The position numbers were made by a program, and so were the translations under genes. A DNA stretch of 64,000 nt from Mesorhizobium sp. M7A.F.Ca.US.008.03.1.1. GTDB lineage: Bacteria; Pseudomonadota; Alphaproteobacteria; Rhizobiales; Rhizobiaceae. Below the pieces are notes generated by a model. The model was not told where the DNA came from, ran no database searches, and saw only the letters and a list, made by a program, of their open reading frames with translations. Positions within the stretch are counted from its first letter, which is position 1. Every line of letters starts with the position of its first letter. The stretch covers positions 78,225 to 142,224 of the forward strand of contig NZ_RZRU01000006.1 in the NCBI RefSeq assembly GCF_003997495.1, written 5' to 3'. This document shows, piece by piece, positions 45,308-53,602 of this stretch.

Positions 45308-46220
45308 GACGCACCCCCGACTTGCCGGCATTGCGCACATAGGCAAGCAGCGCCACCATGACGATGATCATGACGGCGATCGACAGCGCCGAGCCGAGTG
45401 GCCAGTTGCGGCCCTGCCCGAACTGCAATTCGATCAGGTTGGACAGCATCATGTTCTTGCCGCCGCCAAGAACGCTCGGTGTCACATAGGCGCCAAGCGC
45501 TGGAATGAAGACCAGTATGGAGCCGGCGATGACGCCCGGCTTGACCAGAGGAAAGATGATCCGCCGCAGCACCTGGAAGCGCGACGCGTAAAGGTCGTAC
45601 CCCGCCTCGACCAACCGGAAATCGAGCTTTTCCATGCTGGCATAGATCGGCAGCACCATCAGCGGCAGGTAGACATAGGCCATGCCGATCAGGATCGCCG
45701 TGTCGGTATAAAGGATCTGGATCGGCGCCGAGATGATGCCGAGCTTGAGCAGGATCGTGTTGATGATGCCTTCGTTGCGGATGATCTGCAGCACCGCGAA
45801 GGTGCGGATCAGGAGGTTGGTCCAGAACGGAATGGTGATCAGGAACAGCCAGAGATCGCGGGTCTTTTCGCTGCGCGTCGCCATGAAATAAGCAGTCGGG
45901 AAACCAAGCACCAAGGTGGCGATCGTCGTCACCACCGAGAGCTTGATCGAGCGCAGGAAGATGGTGACGTGGGCGGCAGCGATCGAAAGCGTGTCGTCGA
46001 AGATATCGCGTTCCAGAAACACCGCTATCCAGGCTTCCGGCGAGAACTGCCACTTCACGTCGCCATAGGAGCCTGGCGTCAGGAACGAGTAGACGAGCAC
46101 GATCAGCAGGGGGCCGGTCGCGGCGAGAAAAATGACCAGCAGCGCTGGCGCTGACAAAAGCCAGCGGTCACGGACATCGCGCCGCTCCACTGCCTTGGCG
46201 ACTTCTTCCGCGGTCGCCAT
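45300..46220 (-). CDS. Polyamine-type ABC transporter permease (PotB-like)
   Basis: Inner-membrane permease of 306 residues, six predicted helices. The first is WLLSAPALLVIFLAATGPLL. PotB-type blocks: TIPFWTNLLIRTFAVLQIIR, MAYVYLPLMVLPIYASMEKL and, in the EAA loop, EAGYDLYASRFQVLRRIIFP. GAYVTPSVLGGGKNMMLSNL is strongly conserved in PotB and PotH. It starts 2 bases after the ATPase gene stop and overlaps the PotC-like gene, so the four ABC genes form one operon. Confidence 0.92.
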   Translation of the reverse strand: MATAEEVAKAVERRDVRDRWLLSAPALLVIFLAATGPLLIVLVYSFLTPGSYGDVKWQFSPEAWIAVFLERDIFDDTLSIAAAHVTIFLRSIKLSVVTTIATLVLGFPTAYFMATRSEKTRDLWLFLITIPFWTNLLIRTFAVLQIIRNEGIINTILLKLGIISAPIQILYTDTAILIGMAYVYLPLMVLPIYASMEKLDFRLVEAGYDLYASRFQVLRRIIFPLVKPGVIAGSILVFIPALGAYVTPSVLGGGKNMMLSNLIELQFGQGRNWPLGSALSIAVMIIVMVALLAYVRNAGKSGVRHG

Positions 46221-46222
46221 CG

Positions 46223-47317
46223 TCAGTCCTTCAGGACCTGGGCGGCATCGCTGCCGATGAGGATGCCGACCGCGTCGCCCTTCTCGAAACCGCAGCCCGC
46301 GCTGCGCGTGTTCTGCTGGCGTACGGTGAAGAGTTCGCCACTGTCGAGATGAACATGGACGTGGGTGTCGGTACCGAAATAGACGATGTTGTCGACCGTC
46401 CCCGAGAGTTCGCCCTTGGCCTTGGTCAGCTTGGCGTGTTCAGGCCGAACCACGACCGTGGCATTGGGTTTGGGCTGGAAACCCTGGGCCACGGTCGCCT
46501 CGATGGTCGCACCGGACTTGAGCGTGGCGCGCGCCTTGCCGTTGGCTATCTCGCTGATGGCGGCCGTGAGGAAGTTGGTTTCACCGATAAAGTCGGCAAC
46601 GAAGCGTTCGGCCGGCTTGTCGTAGATATCCCAGGGCGAACCGACCTGGAGGATCTTGCCCGATGACATCACAGCGATGCGGTCGGACATGGTCAGCGCT
46701 TCTTCCTGGTCGTGGGTGACGAAGATGAAGGTGATACCGGTCTCGTGCTGCAGCCGCTTCAACTCGATCTGCATCTCCTTGCGCAGCTTGTAGTCGAGTG
46801 CGGAGAGCGGCTCGTCGAGCAAAAGCACCTTCGGCTGCGGTGCCAAGGCGCGGGCCAAGGCCACGCGCTGCTGCTGGCCGCCGGAGATCTGGCTGGTGCG
46901 ACGACCGGCGAGTGCCTCCATCTTGACCAGCTTCAGCATCTCGGCGACGCGCGCCTTGATCTCGGCCTTCGGCTTACCCAGCATTTCCAGGCCAAAGCCG
47001 ATATTGTCGGCGACCGTCATGTGCGGGAACAGCGCATAGGACTGGAAAACAGTGTTGACTGGCCGCTTGAAGGGTGGCAGCGGCGCGATGTCCTGGCCGT
47101 AGAGCAGGATTTCACCGGCGGTTGGAAAGTCGAAGCCGGCGATCAGCCTGAGCAACGTCGTCTTGCCGCAGCCGGATGGCCCCAGCAACGTGAAGAATTC
47201 GTTCTCGCGGATAGATACAGAGACCGTGTCGAGGGCAGCTACCTGCCCCTCACCTGATCCGAAAATTTTGCTGACGTTTACTACTTCAATCGCATTCCGA
47301 TCCGGTTTGTCCGGCAC
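46223..47317 (-). CDS. Polyamine-type ABC transporter ATP-binding protein (PotA-like)
   Basis: ATPase of 364 residues powering the importer. It starts at GTG 47317 with GAGG 6-7 bases upstream. Walker A is [21 protein letters not shown]-loop [20 protein letters not shown], signature [20 protein letters not shown], Walker [15 protein letters not shown], switch His in [14 protein letters not shown]. The C-terminal TOBE region follows (about 280-360, [12 protein letters not shown]). It is the first gene of the ABC operon. Confidence 0.93.
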   Translation of the reverse strand: MPDKPDRNAIEVVNVSKIFGSGEGQVAALDTVSVSIRENEFFTLLGPSGCGKTTLLRLIAGFDFPTAGEILLYGQDIAPLPPFKRPVNTVFQSYALFPHMTVADNIGFGLEMLGKPKAEIKARVAEMLKLVKMEALAGRRTSQISGGQQQRVALARALAPQPKVLLLDEPLSALDYKLRKEMQIELKRLQHETGITFIFVTHDQEEALTMSDRIAVMSSGKILQVGSPWDIYDKPAERFVADFIGETNFLTAAISEIANGKARATLKSGATIEATVAQGFQPKPNATVVVRPEHAKLTKAKGELSGTVDNIVYFGTDTHVHVHLDSGELFTVRQQNTRSAGCGFEKGDAVGILIGSDAAQVLKD

Positions 47318-47458
47318 GATTACGCCTCACTGTTGACCCCGCTCTTGCTGGCGGAGCTCTTCCCCTGTTCGATGTGACCACATGGCCGGAGGGTTGGCAA
47401 GCCCGGCATTGGGTCACAGTTCAATCAGTCATTGAGGCCTGCAAGCCCCATGCCATAG

Positions 47459-49138
47459 TCAGGCCTGATAGGTGACCTTGCCGCCGCAAATCGTCGTCAC
47501 CGGCCGCACCTTGTGCAGATCGGCCGGGGCGGTGTTCTCGATATCCATCGACAAAACCACCAGATCGGCCATGTAGCCTGATTTCAGCGTGCCCTTGCGG
47601 TGCTCGGCGAATTCGGCGTAGGCGCCCTCGATCGTGTAACCGGCGATCGCTTCATGCAGTGAGAAACTCTGATCCGGGTCGCTTTCTGCCCACGGTTTGC
47701 GCAACACTGCCGCCTGAATGCCCAGGATCGGATCGATCGGCGACACCGGCCAATCGGATGCGAAGACGACATGCGCGCCGGCATCCTTCAAGGTCCGCCA
47801 GGCATAGCTCAGCGGCCAGCGCGCCGGCCCGATGCGCGACACGGTCGGCTCCAGCGGAAAATCCATGGCGCCGGGCGGATGCGGCGGTTGCATGGAGGCA
47901 ATGACGCCGAGTTCGGCGAAACGCGGCACATCAGCGGTGGTGGTGACCTCGATGTGCTCGACCCGGTGACGGCTGTCGCGCTTGCCGTTCGCCTTCTGCG
48001 CCGCCTCATAACCGTCGAGCACCGCGCGCACCGCGCCGTCGCCGATCGAGTGCACGGCGATCTGCAATCCGCGTCTGTCGACCGCGACGGCGAGATCGAT
48101 GAATTGTTGCGGCGTGAACAGCGGCTCGCCCACCCAGTCGGGCCGGTCGGCGTATGGCTCGACCATGACAGCTGTCCAGGAATCGAGAACGCCGTCGTAG
48201 AACACCTTGACCATGCCCGACGACAGCCATTCGCTGTTGTACCGTTCGGCCATCGATGACGCCTTGTCGAGCATGTCGAGCGTCATGAAATTCTTGTAGT
48301 GGAACGGGATCTTGACGCGGCAGGGCAAGCCTTCCTCGGCTTCGATCTCGGCCAGCAACTCGAGCTGGTAGAGGTTGCCGTCCATGTTATGGATCGAGGT
48401 GATGCCGTGGCGGGCGCACCAGGCGAGCCCGCGCCGCATGATGTCGCGGTCGGCGTCCCGCTCGGCCGCCGTCGGCATCGGGTCCGGTTCGCCGCCGGTC
48501 GACAGCCCCAGCCTGACCCGGCCTTCGCCGGCAAGGTCGAGCACCGGACCAAAGGCCTCGCCCTCGCGCAATTCACCGGCGGCCAGACCATCGTCACCCA
48601 TGACGATCTCATTGCCCGGACCAAGCGCGCGCCCCTGCAGGATGCCGGCCATTTCCAGCGCCTTGGTGTTGGCCCACATGGTGTGATGGTCAGGCGCGGC
48701 CATGCAGAACGGTCGATCGGGCAAAATGCCGTCGAGGTGATGGCGCGTCACCCGCTCGCTGCCGAGCACGGTGTAGTCGACACCTTGGCCGACCAGCATC
48801 TTCGCATCGGGCCGCGTCGGCGCATAGTCGCGGATCGCCTTCTGCAGCGCCTCGAAGCCATGAATACCGGTGAGTTGAAGGTGGGCAAGTTCAGCCCCGC
48901 CCGAAAACAGATGCATGTGGGCTTCGATGAAACCCGGCAGGACGGACCCGCCCTTGGCGTCGATCACCTTGGTGGCCGGCCCCTTGAAATCTTCGATGGA
49001 GGTGCGGCTGCCGATGGCGATGATGGCGCCGTCCTTGACGGCGACGGCTTCGGCGGCGGGATTGTCGTCGTCCATGGTCCGTACACGACCGTTGACGACG
49101 ATCAGATCCGCATTGTGACCCGCACCTGTGACAGACAT
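47459..49138 (-). CDS. YtcJ-like metal-dependent amidohydrolase
   Basis: Amidohydrolase-family (amidohydro_3) protein of 559 residues. I start at ATG 49138 (MSVTGAGHNADLIVV), 6 bases after GGAG; longer frames run through the promoter region. It has the small beta domain at both ends (LIVVNGRVRTMDDDNPAAEA and KSGYMADLVVLSMDIENTAP) and a TIM barrel with metal motifs HMHLF, HSIGDGAVRA, RVEHIEV and FASDWPVSPI. The YtcJ branch acts on unknown amides or N-formyl/N-acyl compounds. It is the gene before the ABC operon on the same strand (141 bp gap) and divergent from a TetR regulator. Confidence 0.87.
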   Translation of the reverse strand: MSVTGAGHNADLIVVNGRVRTMDDDNPAAEAVAVKDGAIIAIGSRTSIEDFKGPATKVIDAKGGSVLPGFIEAHMHLFSGGAELAHLQLTGIHGFEALQKAIRDYAPTRPDAKMLVGQGVDYTVLGSERVTRHHLDGILPDRPFCMAAPDHHTMWANTKALEMAGILQGRALGPGNEIVMGDDGLAAGELREGEAFGPVLDLAGEGRVRLGLSTGGEPDPMPTAAERDADRDIMRRGLAWCARHGITSIHNMDGNLYQLELLAEIEAEEGLPCRVKIPFHYKNFMTLDMLDKASSMAERYNSEWLSSGMVKVFYDGVLDSWTAVMVEPYADRPDWVGEPLFTPQQFIDLAVAVDRRGLQIAVHSIGDGAVRAVLDGYEAAQKANGKRDSRHRVEHIEVTTTADVPRFAELGVIASMQPPHPPGAMDFPLEPTVSRIGPARWPLSYAWRTLKDAGAHVVFASDWPVSPIDPILGIQAAVLRKPWAESDPDQSFSLHEAIAGYTIEGAYAEFAEHRKGTLKSGYMADLVVLSMDIENTAPADLHKVRPVTTICGGKVTYQA

Positions 49139-49253
49139 CGCGACTCCGCGCTTTTGACGACTGACTGAGACCGACAACCTCCGTGTCCACTCCGCTGGAG
49201 CGGCGCTATCGGACAGAAATGATGCCAGCGCGCCGTCTTCGAAATTCCCCTTG

Positions 49254-49277
49254 TTATCCCAAGAGACAGCGGGATAA
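49254..49277. promoter_or_regulatory. Candidate TetR operator
   Basis: TTATCCC, 10 bases, GGGATAA: a perfect 7-bp inverted repeat spanning 24 bp in the region between the divergent amidohydrolase and tetR genes, 116 bases from the amidohydrolase ATG and about 107 bases from the proposed tetR start. Size and symmetry fit a TetR-family operator. Confidence 0.5.
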
Positions 49278-49384
49278 GAATGCGACTGATTATTCGCGTT
49301 TGTCAACATGCGGAATTTAGAATGTATTGTGGACAGCACCCTTTGCCTGTGTTGAGACCGGGCGGGGAACGAGGACATCGGACA

Positions 49385-50041
49385 GTGAAGCGCAGTCTCG
49401 ATCGCAAAACCAGGATAGCGCTCGAACCGCGCAAACAGCCGCGGCAACAACGCTCCAGCAAGGTGGTCGACCGGATTCTCGACGCAGCGCTGGTCTTGAC
49501 GCGGGAACAAGGAACCAAGACGCCGACGACGCTCGCCATTGCGCAACGCGCAGGCTTGTCTGTTGGTTCGATCTACCAATACTTTCCCAACAAGGAAGCC
49601 ATTCTTCTGGACCTTGCCCGGCGCTGGCTGTCATCCTTTCCCGAGGTGATCGCCAAGCGTATCAAGGTCGCCCCGCCCACCAACCGTGAAGAGTTTCGGC
49701 AGGAAGTGCGCAGGCTCTTCACCGATACGTCCAGGCTCTACCTCGAAAACGCCAGCCTGATGCCGGTGATCGAGGCCATTTCAGGCAATGCCGACCTCAG
49801 GCCGATCCAGAACGAATATGACGATCAGATCATCGCCCTCTACGCCGCATGGCTGCAGCATGTGAACCCAGCCCTTGAAGACAAGATCGCCAGCCGGCTC
49901 GGCGTGCTGATGATGGAGGTCGGACACGTTTGCCGGCTTGTGGGACTGAAAAAGGATCGCAGGACGTTCGACCTCATCGAGGACGATGTGGAAACCATGT
50001 GGCTCGCTCTGGTGAGCCCTTATCTCAATCTTGAATCTTGA
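49385..50041 (+). CDS. TetR-family transcriptional regulator
   Basis: Regulator of 218 residues if started at GTG 49385 (VKRSLDRK), which I prefer because GAGGACATC precedes it; the frame is open upstream to 49280 but that part reads as intergenic. The N-terminal HTH is clear: RQQRSSKVVDRILDAALVLT, TTLAIAQRAGLSVGSIYQYF, PNKEAILLDLARRW. The C-terminal helical domain is a ligand-binding part of unknown specificity. It is divergent from the amidohydrolase and immediately upstream (26 bp) of the acetylpolyamine amidohydrolase gene, so it probably controls both arms of this catabolic locus, perhaps sensing a polyamine or derivative (inference). Confidence 0.86.
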   Translation: MKRSLDRKTRIALEPRKQPRQQRSSKVVDRILDAALVLTREQGTKTPTTLAIAQRAGLSVGSIYQYFPNKEAILLDLARRWLSSFPEVIAKRIKVAPPTNREEFRQEVRRLFTDTSRLYLENASLMPVIEAISGNADLRPIQNEYDDQIIALYAAWLQHVNPALEDKIASRLGVLMMEVGHVCRLVGLKKDRRTFDLIEDDVETMWLALVSPYLNLES

Positions 50042-50067
50042 CTGATTTCACACTTCGAGAGGAATTT

Positions 50068-51099
50068 ATGAAGACTGTTTTCTCCCCCCTGCACGCCGGC
50101 CATGCCGGCCAAATGGAACTGGTCACATCAGCCATCGTGCCGGGTTTCGAAAAGCCATCGAGGGCCGAATTCATCAAGGCACGGGTCGAAAGCGAGAAAC
50201 TGGGTCCCATCATCGCGCCGCACGAACATGACCTCGCCGCCGCCAAGCGCATCCACAAATCAGACTATATCGACTTTCTCCCGACGGTCTGGCCGCAATG
50301 GCTGGAAGCAGGCCTCACGGGCACGGCGATGCCTTTCACCTGGCCGACGCGCGGCCTGCGCGGCGACGTGCCGCCAAAGCGCATAGACGCCCTGCTGGGC
50401 TATTATTCCTTCGATGCCGGCGCCACCTTCGTCGAAGGCACCTGGGCGGCGATCAAGTCTTCCTACGACGTGGCGCTGACCGCCGCCGGCCTGGTCAAGG
50501 ATGGCGAGGCTTCCGCCTTCGCGCTCTGCCGTCCGCCCGGCCACCATGCCGGGGCCGGCTTCATGGGCGGCTATTGCTACATCAACAACGCCGCCGTCGC
50601 CGCGCAATGGTTCCGCGACCAGGGCGCCAAACGCATCTCGATCCTCGATGTCGACTACCACCACGGCAACGGCACGCAGGAAATCTTCTACGACCGTGCC
50701 GACGTCCAGGTGCTCAATCTGCATGGCGATCCGATGGTCGAGTACCCATTCTTCCTCGGCCATGCCGACGAACGCGGCGCGGGTGCCGGCGAAGGCTTCA
50801 ACATCAACTATCCGATGCCCTTCGGCACCGACTGGGATGCATGGAACGCCTCGCTCGAGGATGCCTGCACCAGGCTCACCGCTTATGCACCGGATGTGGT
50901 CATCGTCTCGCTGGGTGTCGATACGTTCGAGAAGGACCCAATCAGCCAATTCAAGCTGAAGACATCTGATTATCCCAAGATCGGCCGCCGCATCGCCAGG
51001 CTCGGCCTGCCGACGCTGTTCGTCATGGAAGGCGGCTATGCCGTCGAGGAGATCGGCATCAACGCGGTCGGCGTGCTGACCGGGTTCGAGGATCGGTAA
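50068..51099 (+). CDS. Acetylpolyamine amidohydrolase (histone deacetylase family)
   Basis: Zinc-dependent deacetylase of 343 residues, start ATG 50068 with GAGAGGAATTT upstream. Tandem catalytic His159-His160 (CRPPGHHAGAGFMGG) and zinc ligands Asp196 and His198 (ILDVDYHHGNGTQE) and an Asp in SLGVDTFEKDPIS; these positions are within one residue of those known for the Mycoplana ramosa enzyme and the length is equal. The insert with GYYSFDAGATFVEGTW is characteristic of polyamine deacetylases, where it narrows the active-site entrance, rather than of histone deacetylases. It removes acetyl groups from acetylated putrescine, cadaverine or spermidine. It is in an operon with tetR and divergent from the amidohydrolase/ABC genes. 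Confidence 0.9.
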   Translation: MKTVFSPLHAGHAGQMELVTSAIVPGFEKPSRAEFIKARVESEKLGPIIAPHEHDLAAAKRIHKSDYIDFLPTVWPQWLEAGLTGTAMPFTWPTRGLRGDVPPKRIDALLGYYSFDAGATFVEGTWAAIKSSYDVALTAAGLVKDGEASAFALCRPPGHHAGAGFMGGYCYINNAAVAAQWFRDQGAKRISILDVDYHHGNGTQEIFYDRADVQVLNLHGDPMVEYPFFLGHADERGAGAGEGFNINYPMPFGTDWDAWNASLEDACTRLTAYAPDVVIVSLGVDTFEKDPISQFKLKTSDYPKIGRRIARLGLPTLFVMEGGYAVEEIGINAVGVLTGFEDR

Positions 51100-51100
51100 A

Positions 51101-51147
51101 TGCCTGTCGTCCAGGAGCATCCAGCGATTTTGGGACAACGACAGGCA
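51101..51147 (+). repeat. Inverted repeat after the acetylpolyamine amidohydrolase gene
   Basis: TGCCTGTCGT (51101-51110) and ACGACAGGCA (51138-51147) form a perfect 10-bp inverted repeat starting directly after the stop codon, with a 27-base loop. There is no T-run. It could be a 3' mRNA stabiliser or factor-dependent termination site. Confidence 0.55.
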
Positions 51148-51651
51148 TAAGCAAAGGACCACCGGGACCGGGCGGCAACATCGCCCGGCTCCCACTATCG
51201 GGCCAAGGCACCAGCGTTCGGCACAGCAACCGGCGCGCCCGTCTATTCAATGCTCCCGAGCCTGGCGAAATCGACTAGCCGCCGAGATGGCCGGCGAAGA
51301 CTTTCGCGTCCCGGTCTTCTGTCCAGGGCGCGAAAACCGACCTCTGAGTCGCACGTGAGTCCACCGCATTCGATTTTGTCAAATCGCGTTTGATGTCAGA
51401 TTCAACTGCGGGTAGATTAGACCCGAATCAGCCGGTCCTGGGGGGCGCGGCGACCACCCAAAGTCTCTTGTTCCGGAGCTTTTTCCGGCACCAGACGCGG
51501 ACGGCTTCGCGTTCCCTGAATGGATTCGGGATTTGGTTCGGCGCAGCCCTGCGCCACGCGTGTGTCTTCGTCAAAGTAATGCGTATTCGGGTTCGGCGGC
51601 TGACTTCCAGCATCCGGACAGCAGAAACGATTCCGGCCAAAAGCAACAAGA
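51148..51651. other. Intergenic region upstream of visN
   Basis: About 500 bases without a credible gene. A GC hairpin (CCGGGCG, loop of 7, CGCCCGG, 51168-51188) lies near the left end. A weak promoter-like pair TTGATG (51390-51395), 17 bases, TAGATT (51413-51418) points towards visN and would leave a leader of over 200 bases, which is long enough for post-transcriptional control of the motility regulators. The frame that is open through here is the upstream extension of visR and has no coding character before 52359. Confidence 0.45.
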
Positions 51652-52362
51652 ATGAGCAGTCCCGCCGCACTTCTTCAATCCGACACATTGGGCTCGCGCC
51701 TGACGTCGCGCGGCGATCTCACCAGCTTTTTCATGCAACTGACCGCCGAGATCTGCGCCGACAGCTACATGTTGGTCGCCATTGTCCACGACCAGGACCG
51801 CAACGATGCGCGCATCGTCTCCTCCAACTGGATTTTCGATGCCATCGAGCTGATCGGCAAGCGGTTGATCGCCGGGCTTGCGCAAGGCGCGCTCACCGTC
51901 GCGCCAGGCATCCGCCCACAGCCGCTGGTGGCATCCCGGGCACCAGAAGCAGACGGATTGGTCACCGGCGAGGAAGCCCGACTTCTCGACGTGCTCGGCC
52001 ATGCCGAAATCTATTCGCTGCGCCTCAATGTCGGTCGCCAGCGCCTGTTCGCCCTGTTCTCTGCGGCGACCGCCGGCAGCATCGACCAGCCGGCGCTGAT
52101 GCGGGCGCAGCTGAAATGCTGCTACGCGCTCTCGCACATCCCGCAACTGATTGCCGCCGCCGCCATGCAGGACCCGTTGTCGGATCGCGAGCGCGAATGC
52201 CTGTTCTGGGTTTCCGAAGGCAAGACCACCGACGAGGTCGCCGTCATCCTTGGCGTCTCCTCCAACACCGTCAACAGCTACATCACCCACGCCATCCAGA
52301 AATTCGCGGCCAGCAACCGCGCGATGGCCATCGCCACGGCGATCAGGAGCGGCATCATTTGA
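51652..52362 (+). CDS. visN: LuxR-type master regulator of motility VisN
   Basis: Regulator of 236 residues. The N-terminal part is an autoinducer-binding-like domain (LTSFFMQLTAEICADSYMLV) and the C-terminal LuxR HTH is LSDRERECLFWVSEGKTTDE with VILGVSSNTVNSYITHAIQK. In Sinorhizobium, VisN and VisR form a heterodimer at the top of the flagellar hierarchy and activate rem and through it the flagellar, motility and chemotaxis genes. Identification rests on the pair of LuxR genes directly upstream of the flagellar cluster. The ribosome site is weak (ACAAGA). It overlaps visR by 4 bp. Confidence 0.87.
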   Translation: MSSPAALLQSDTLGSRLTSRGDLTSFFMQLTAEICADSYMLVAIVHDQDRNDARIVSSNWIFDAIELIGKRLIAGLAQGALTVAPGIRPQPLVASRAPEADGLVTGEEARLLDVLGHAEIYSLRLNVGRQRLFALFSAATAGSIDQPALMRAQLKCCYALSHIPQLIAAAAMQDPLSDRERECLFWVSEGKTTDEVAVILGVSSNTVNSYITHAIQKFAASNRAMAIATAIRSGII

Positions 52363-53129
52363 AACACGCCGATATCAAGGAAACGGCCGAAGCCCTTTTC
52401 AACGAGCAGCGCAACCCGTTCGGGGCCTTCACCCTTGGCTCCGAAACCCATCACGCGGTCACCATTCCCGATGCCGTGCGCCGCTGCCGCTGGATCGCCG
52501 TTGACATGAATGCCTCGGCTTTCGGCCTCTTCTTCGTAAGCCCCTCGCCCGAGCGGGCGCGGCTCGTGCCATGCTTCGATTCCGACTATCCCGGCGTCGC
52601 CGTGGCGACCAAGTTCATCTCAGGTGCCAACGGCGAGGAGATCGTGCGCCACACCCGCGTCTCGACCGAACCGCGCTGGTGGACGGATGACGGCGTCGCC
52701 GCCATGGCGGAGTTGTTTGGCAATCTCGCCTGGACCGAGCGGATGGCGGCGCTGGCGCCCGGAACCAGCGGCATCGCTTTTCCCGTGCACGCCGACCGCG
52801 GCCAATGCGGCCTTGTCGTGTTCCTGGGCTCGGAGATGACCTTGCAGCAGGATGCGCTCTACGAAATACACGCCCGCTGCTTTTCGCTGTTCGCCGCCGT
52901 CGCCCGCATCCGTCCGGCCGATGCCGGCCGCATGCGCGCAATCTCCAAGCGCGAACTCGAATGCCTGAAGCTGACCGCCAACGGCAACACCAGCGAGGAG
53001 ATCGCGCGTCTCCTGAAACTGTCGGTGCACACCGCCAACCAGTATCTGACCCAGTCGACCCAGAAGCTCAACGCCGTCAACCGCAACCAGGCCGTTGCCA
53101 AGGCGCTTCGGCTGGGCCTGATCGAATAG
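52359..53129 (+). CDS. visR: LuxR-type master regulator of motility VisR
   Basis: Regulator of 256 residues, partner of VisN. The start is assigned to the TTG at 52359 that overlaps the visN stop codon (TTGA), giving a protein of the expected size beginning LKHADIKETAEALFNEQRNP; the next ATG would remove about 50 conserved-looking residues. The C-terminal LuxR domain shows ISKRELECLKLTANGNTSEE and LLKLSVHTANQYLTQSTQKL. The coupled translation suits production of a heterodimer in equal amounts. Confidence 0.87.
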   Translation: MKHADIKETAEALFNEQRNPFGAFTLGSETHHAVTIPDAVRRCRWIAVDMNASAFGLFFVSPSPERARLVPCFDSDYPGVAVATKFISGANGEEIVRHTRVSTEPRWWTDDGVAAMAELFGNLAWTERMAALAPGTSGIAFPVHADRGQCGLVVFLGSEMTLQQDALYEIHARCFSLFAAVARIRPADAGRMRAISKRELECLKLTANGNTSEEIARLLKLSVHTANQYLTQSTQKLNAVNRNQAVAKALRLGLIE

Positions 53130-53164
53130 GGGAATTCGACAGCAGTTCGAAAGGTGACCGACGG

Positions 53165-53602
53165 TCAGCGATAGCCGAGCGGCTCGACCTTGCGGATACG
53201 CGCCTCTTCGATCACCGCCTCGAGCAGCGCCGTATTGTGCTCCGGGTCTTCGCCCGGCTTCTCGAACGACACGTAGTTGACCGCCACCGAAGCGCCGAGC
53301 TCGCTCAGCGTCAGCTGGAAATAGACGGTGACGCCGGGCGGCCTGAGTTCCAGATCGAGCACGATGCGCGGGCTGCCGCTCCAGTCGACATGTGCCTCAC
53401 CACCGTGGCCGAGCCGCAGAGTGCCCGGCAAGAAGAACAGCTCAACCGCTGAATCGACCAGGTCCGACAGGCATGCGAAATGCTCCAGCCGGATAAAGGC
53501 GATGTAGTCGGCGACATCGATCAGCCTGAGTTCCCCCACCACCTGCTCGATGGCGCTGGCGACGATGATCTCGCGGGATTTTGCGTGCGGTTGGCGGTTC
53601 AT
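53165..53602 (-). CDS. Conserved hypothetical protein coupled to flhB
   Basis: Protein of 145 residues of unknown function. It overlaps flhB by 4 bp (ATGA) at the end of the minus-strand flagellar operon, and is convergent with visR. Sequence features: an N-terminal helix (IIVASAIEQVVGELRLIDVA), a middle ADYIAFIRLEHFACLSDLVD, beta-rich DWSGSPRIVLDLELRPPGVT with VYFQLTLSELGASVAVNYVS, and a charged C-terminus. The fold could be an alpha/beta domain. No signal peptide or membrane helix. Its place in the flagellar operon suggests a motility-linked role specific to rhizobia (inference). Confidence 0.72.
   Translation of the reverse strand: MNRQPHAKSREIIVASAIEQVVGELRLIDVADYIAFIRLEHFACLSDLVDSAVELFFLPGTLRLGHGGEAHVDWSGSPRIVLDLELRPPGVTVYFQLTLSELGASVAVNYVSFEKPGEDPEHNTALLEAVIEEARIRKVEPLGYR

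Noticed and set aside
50068..51099. Histone-type or acetoin-utilisation deacetylase
   Set aside because: The insert around residues 111-126 and the polyamine context fit acetylpolyamine amidohydrolase better than AcuC or HDAC-like proteins.
51390..52358. Long upstream extension of the visR frame
   Set aside because: It overlaps all of visN in another frame and lacks coding character; visR fits best from the TTG at 52359.
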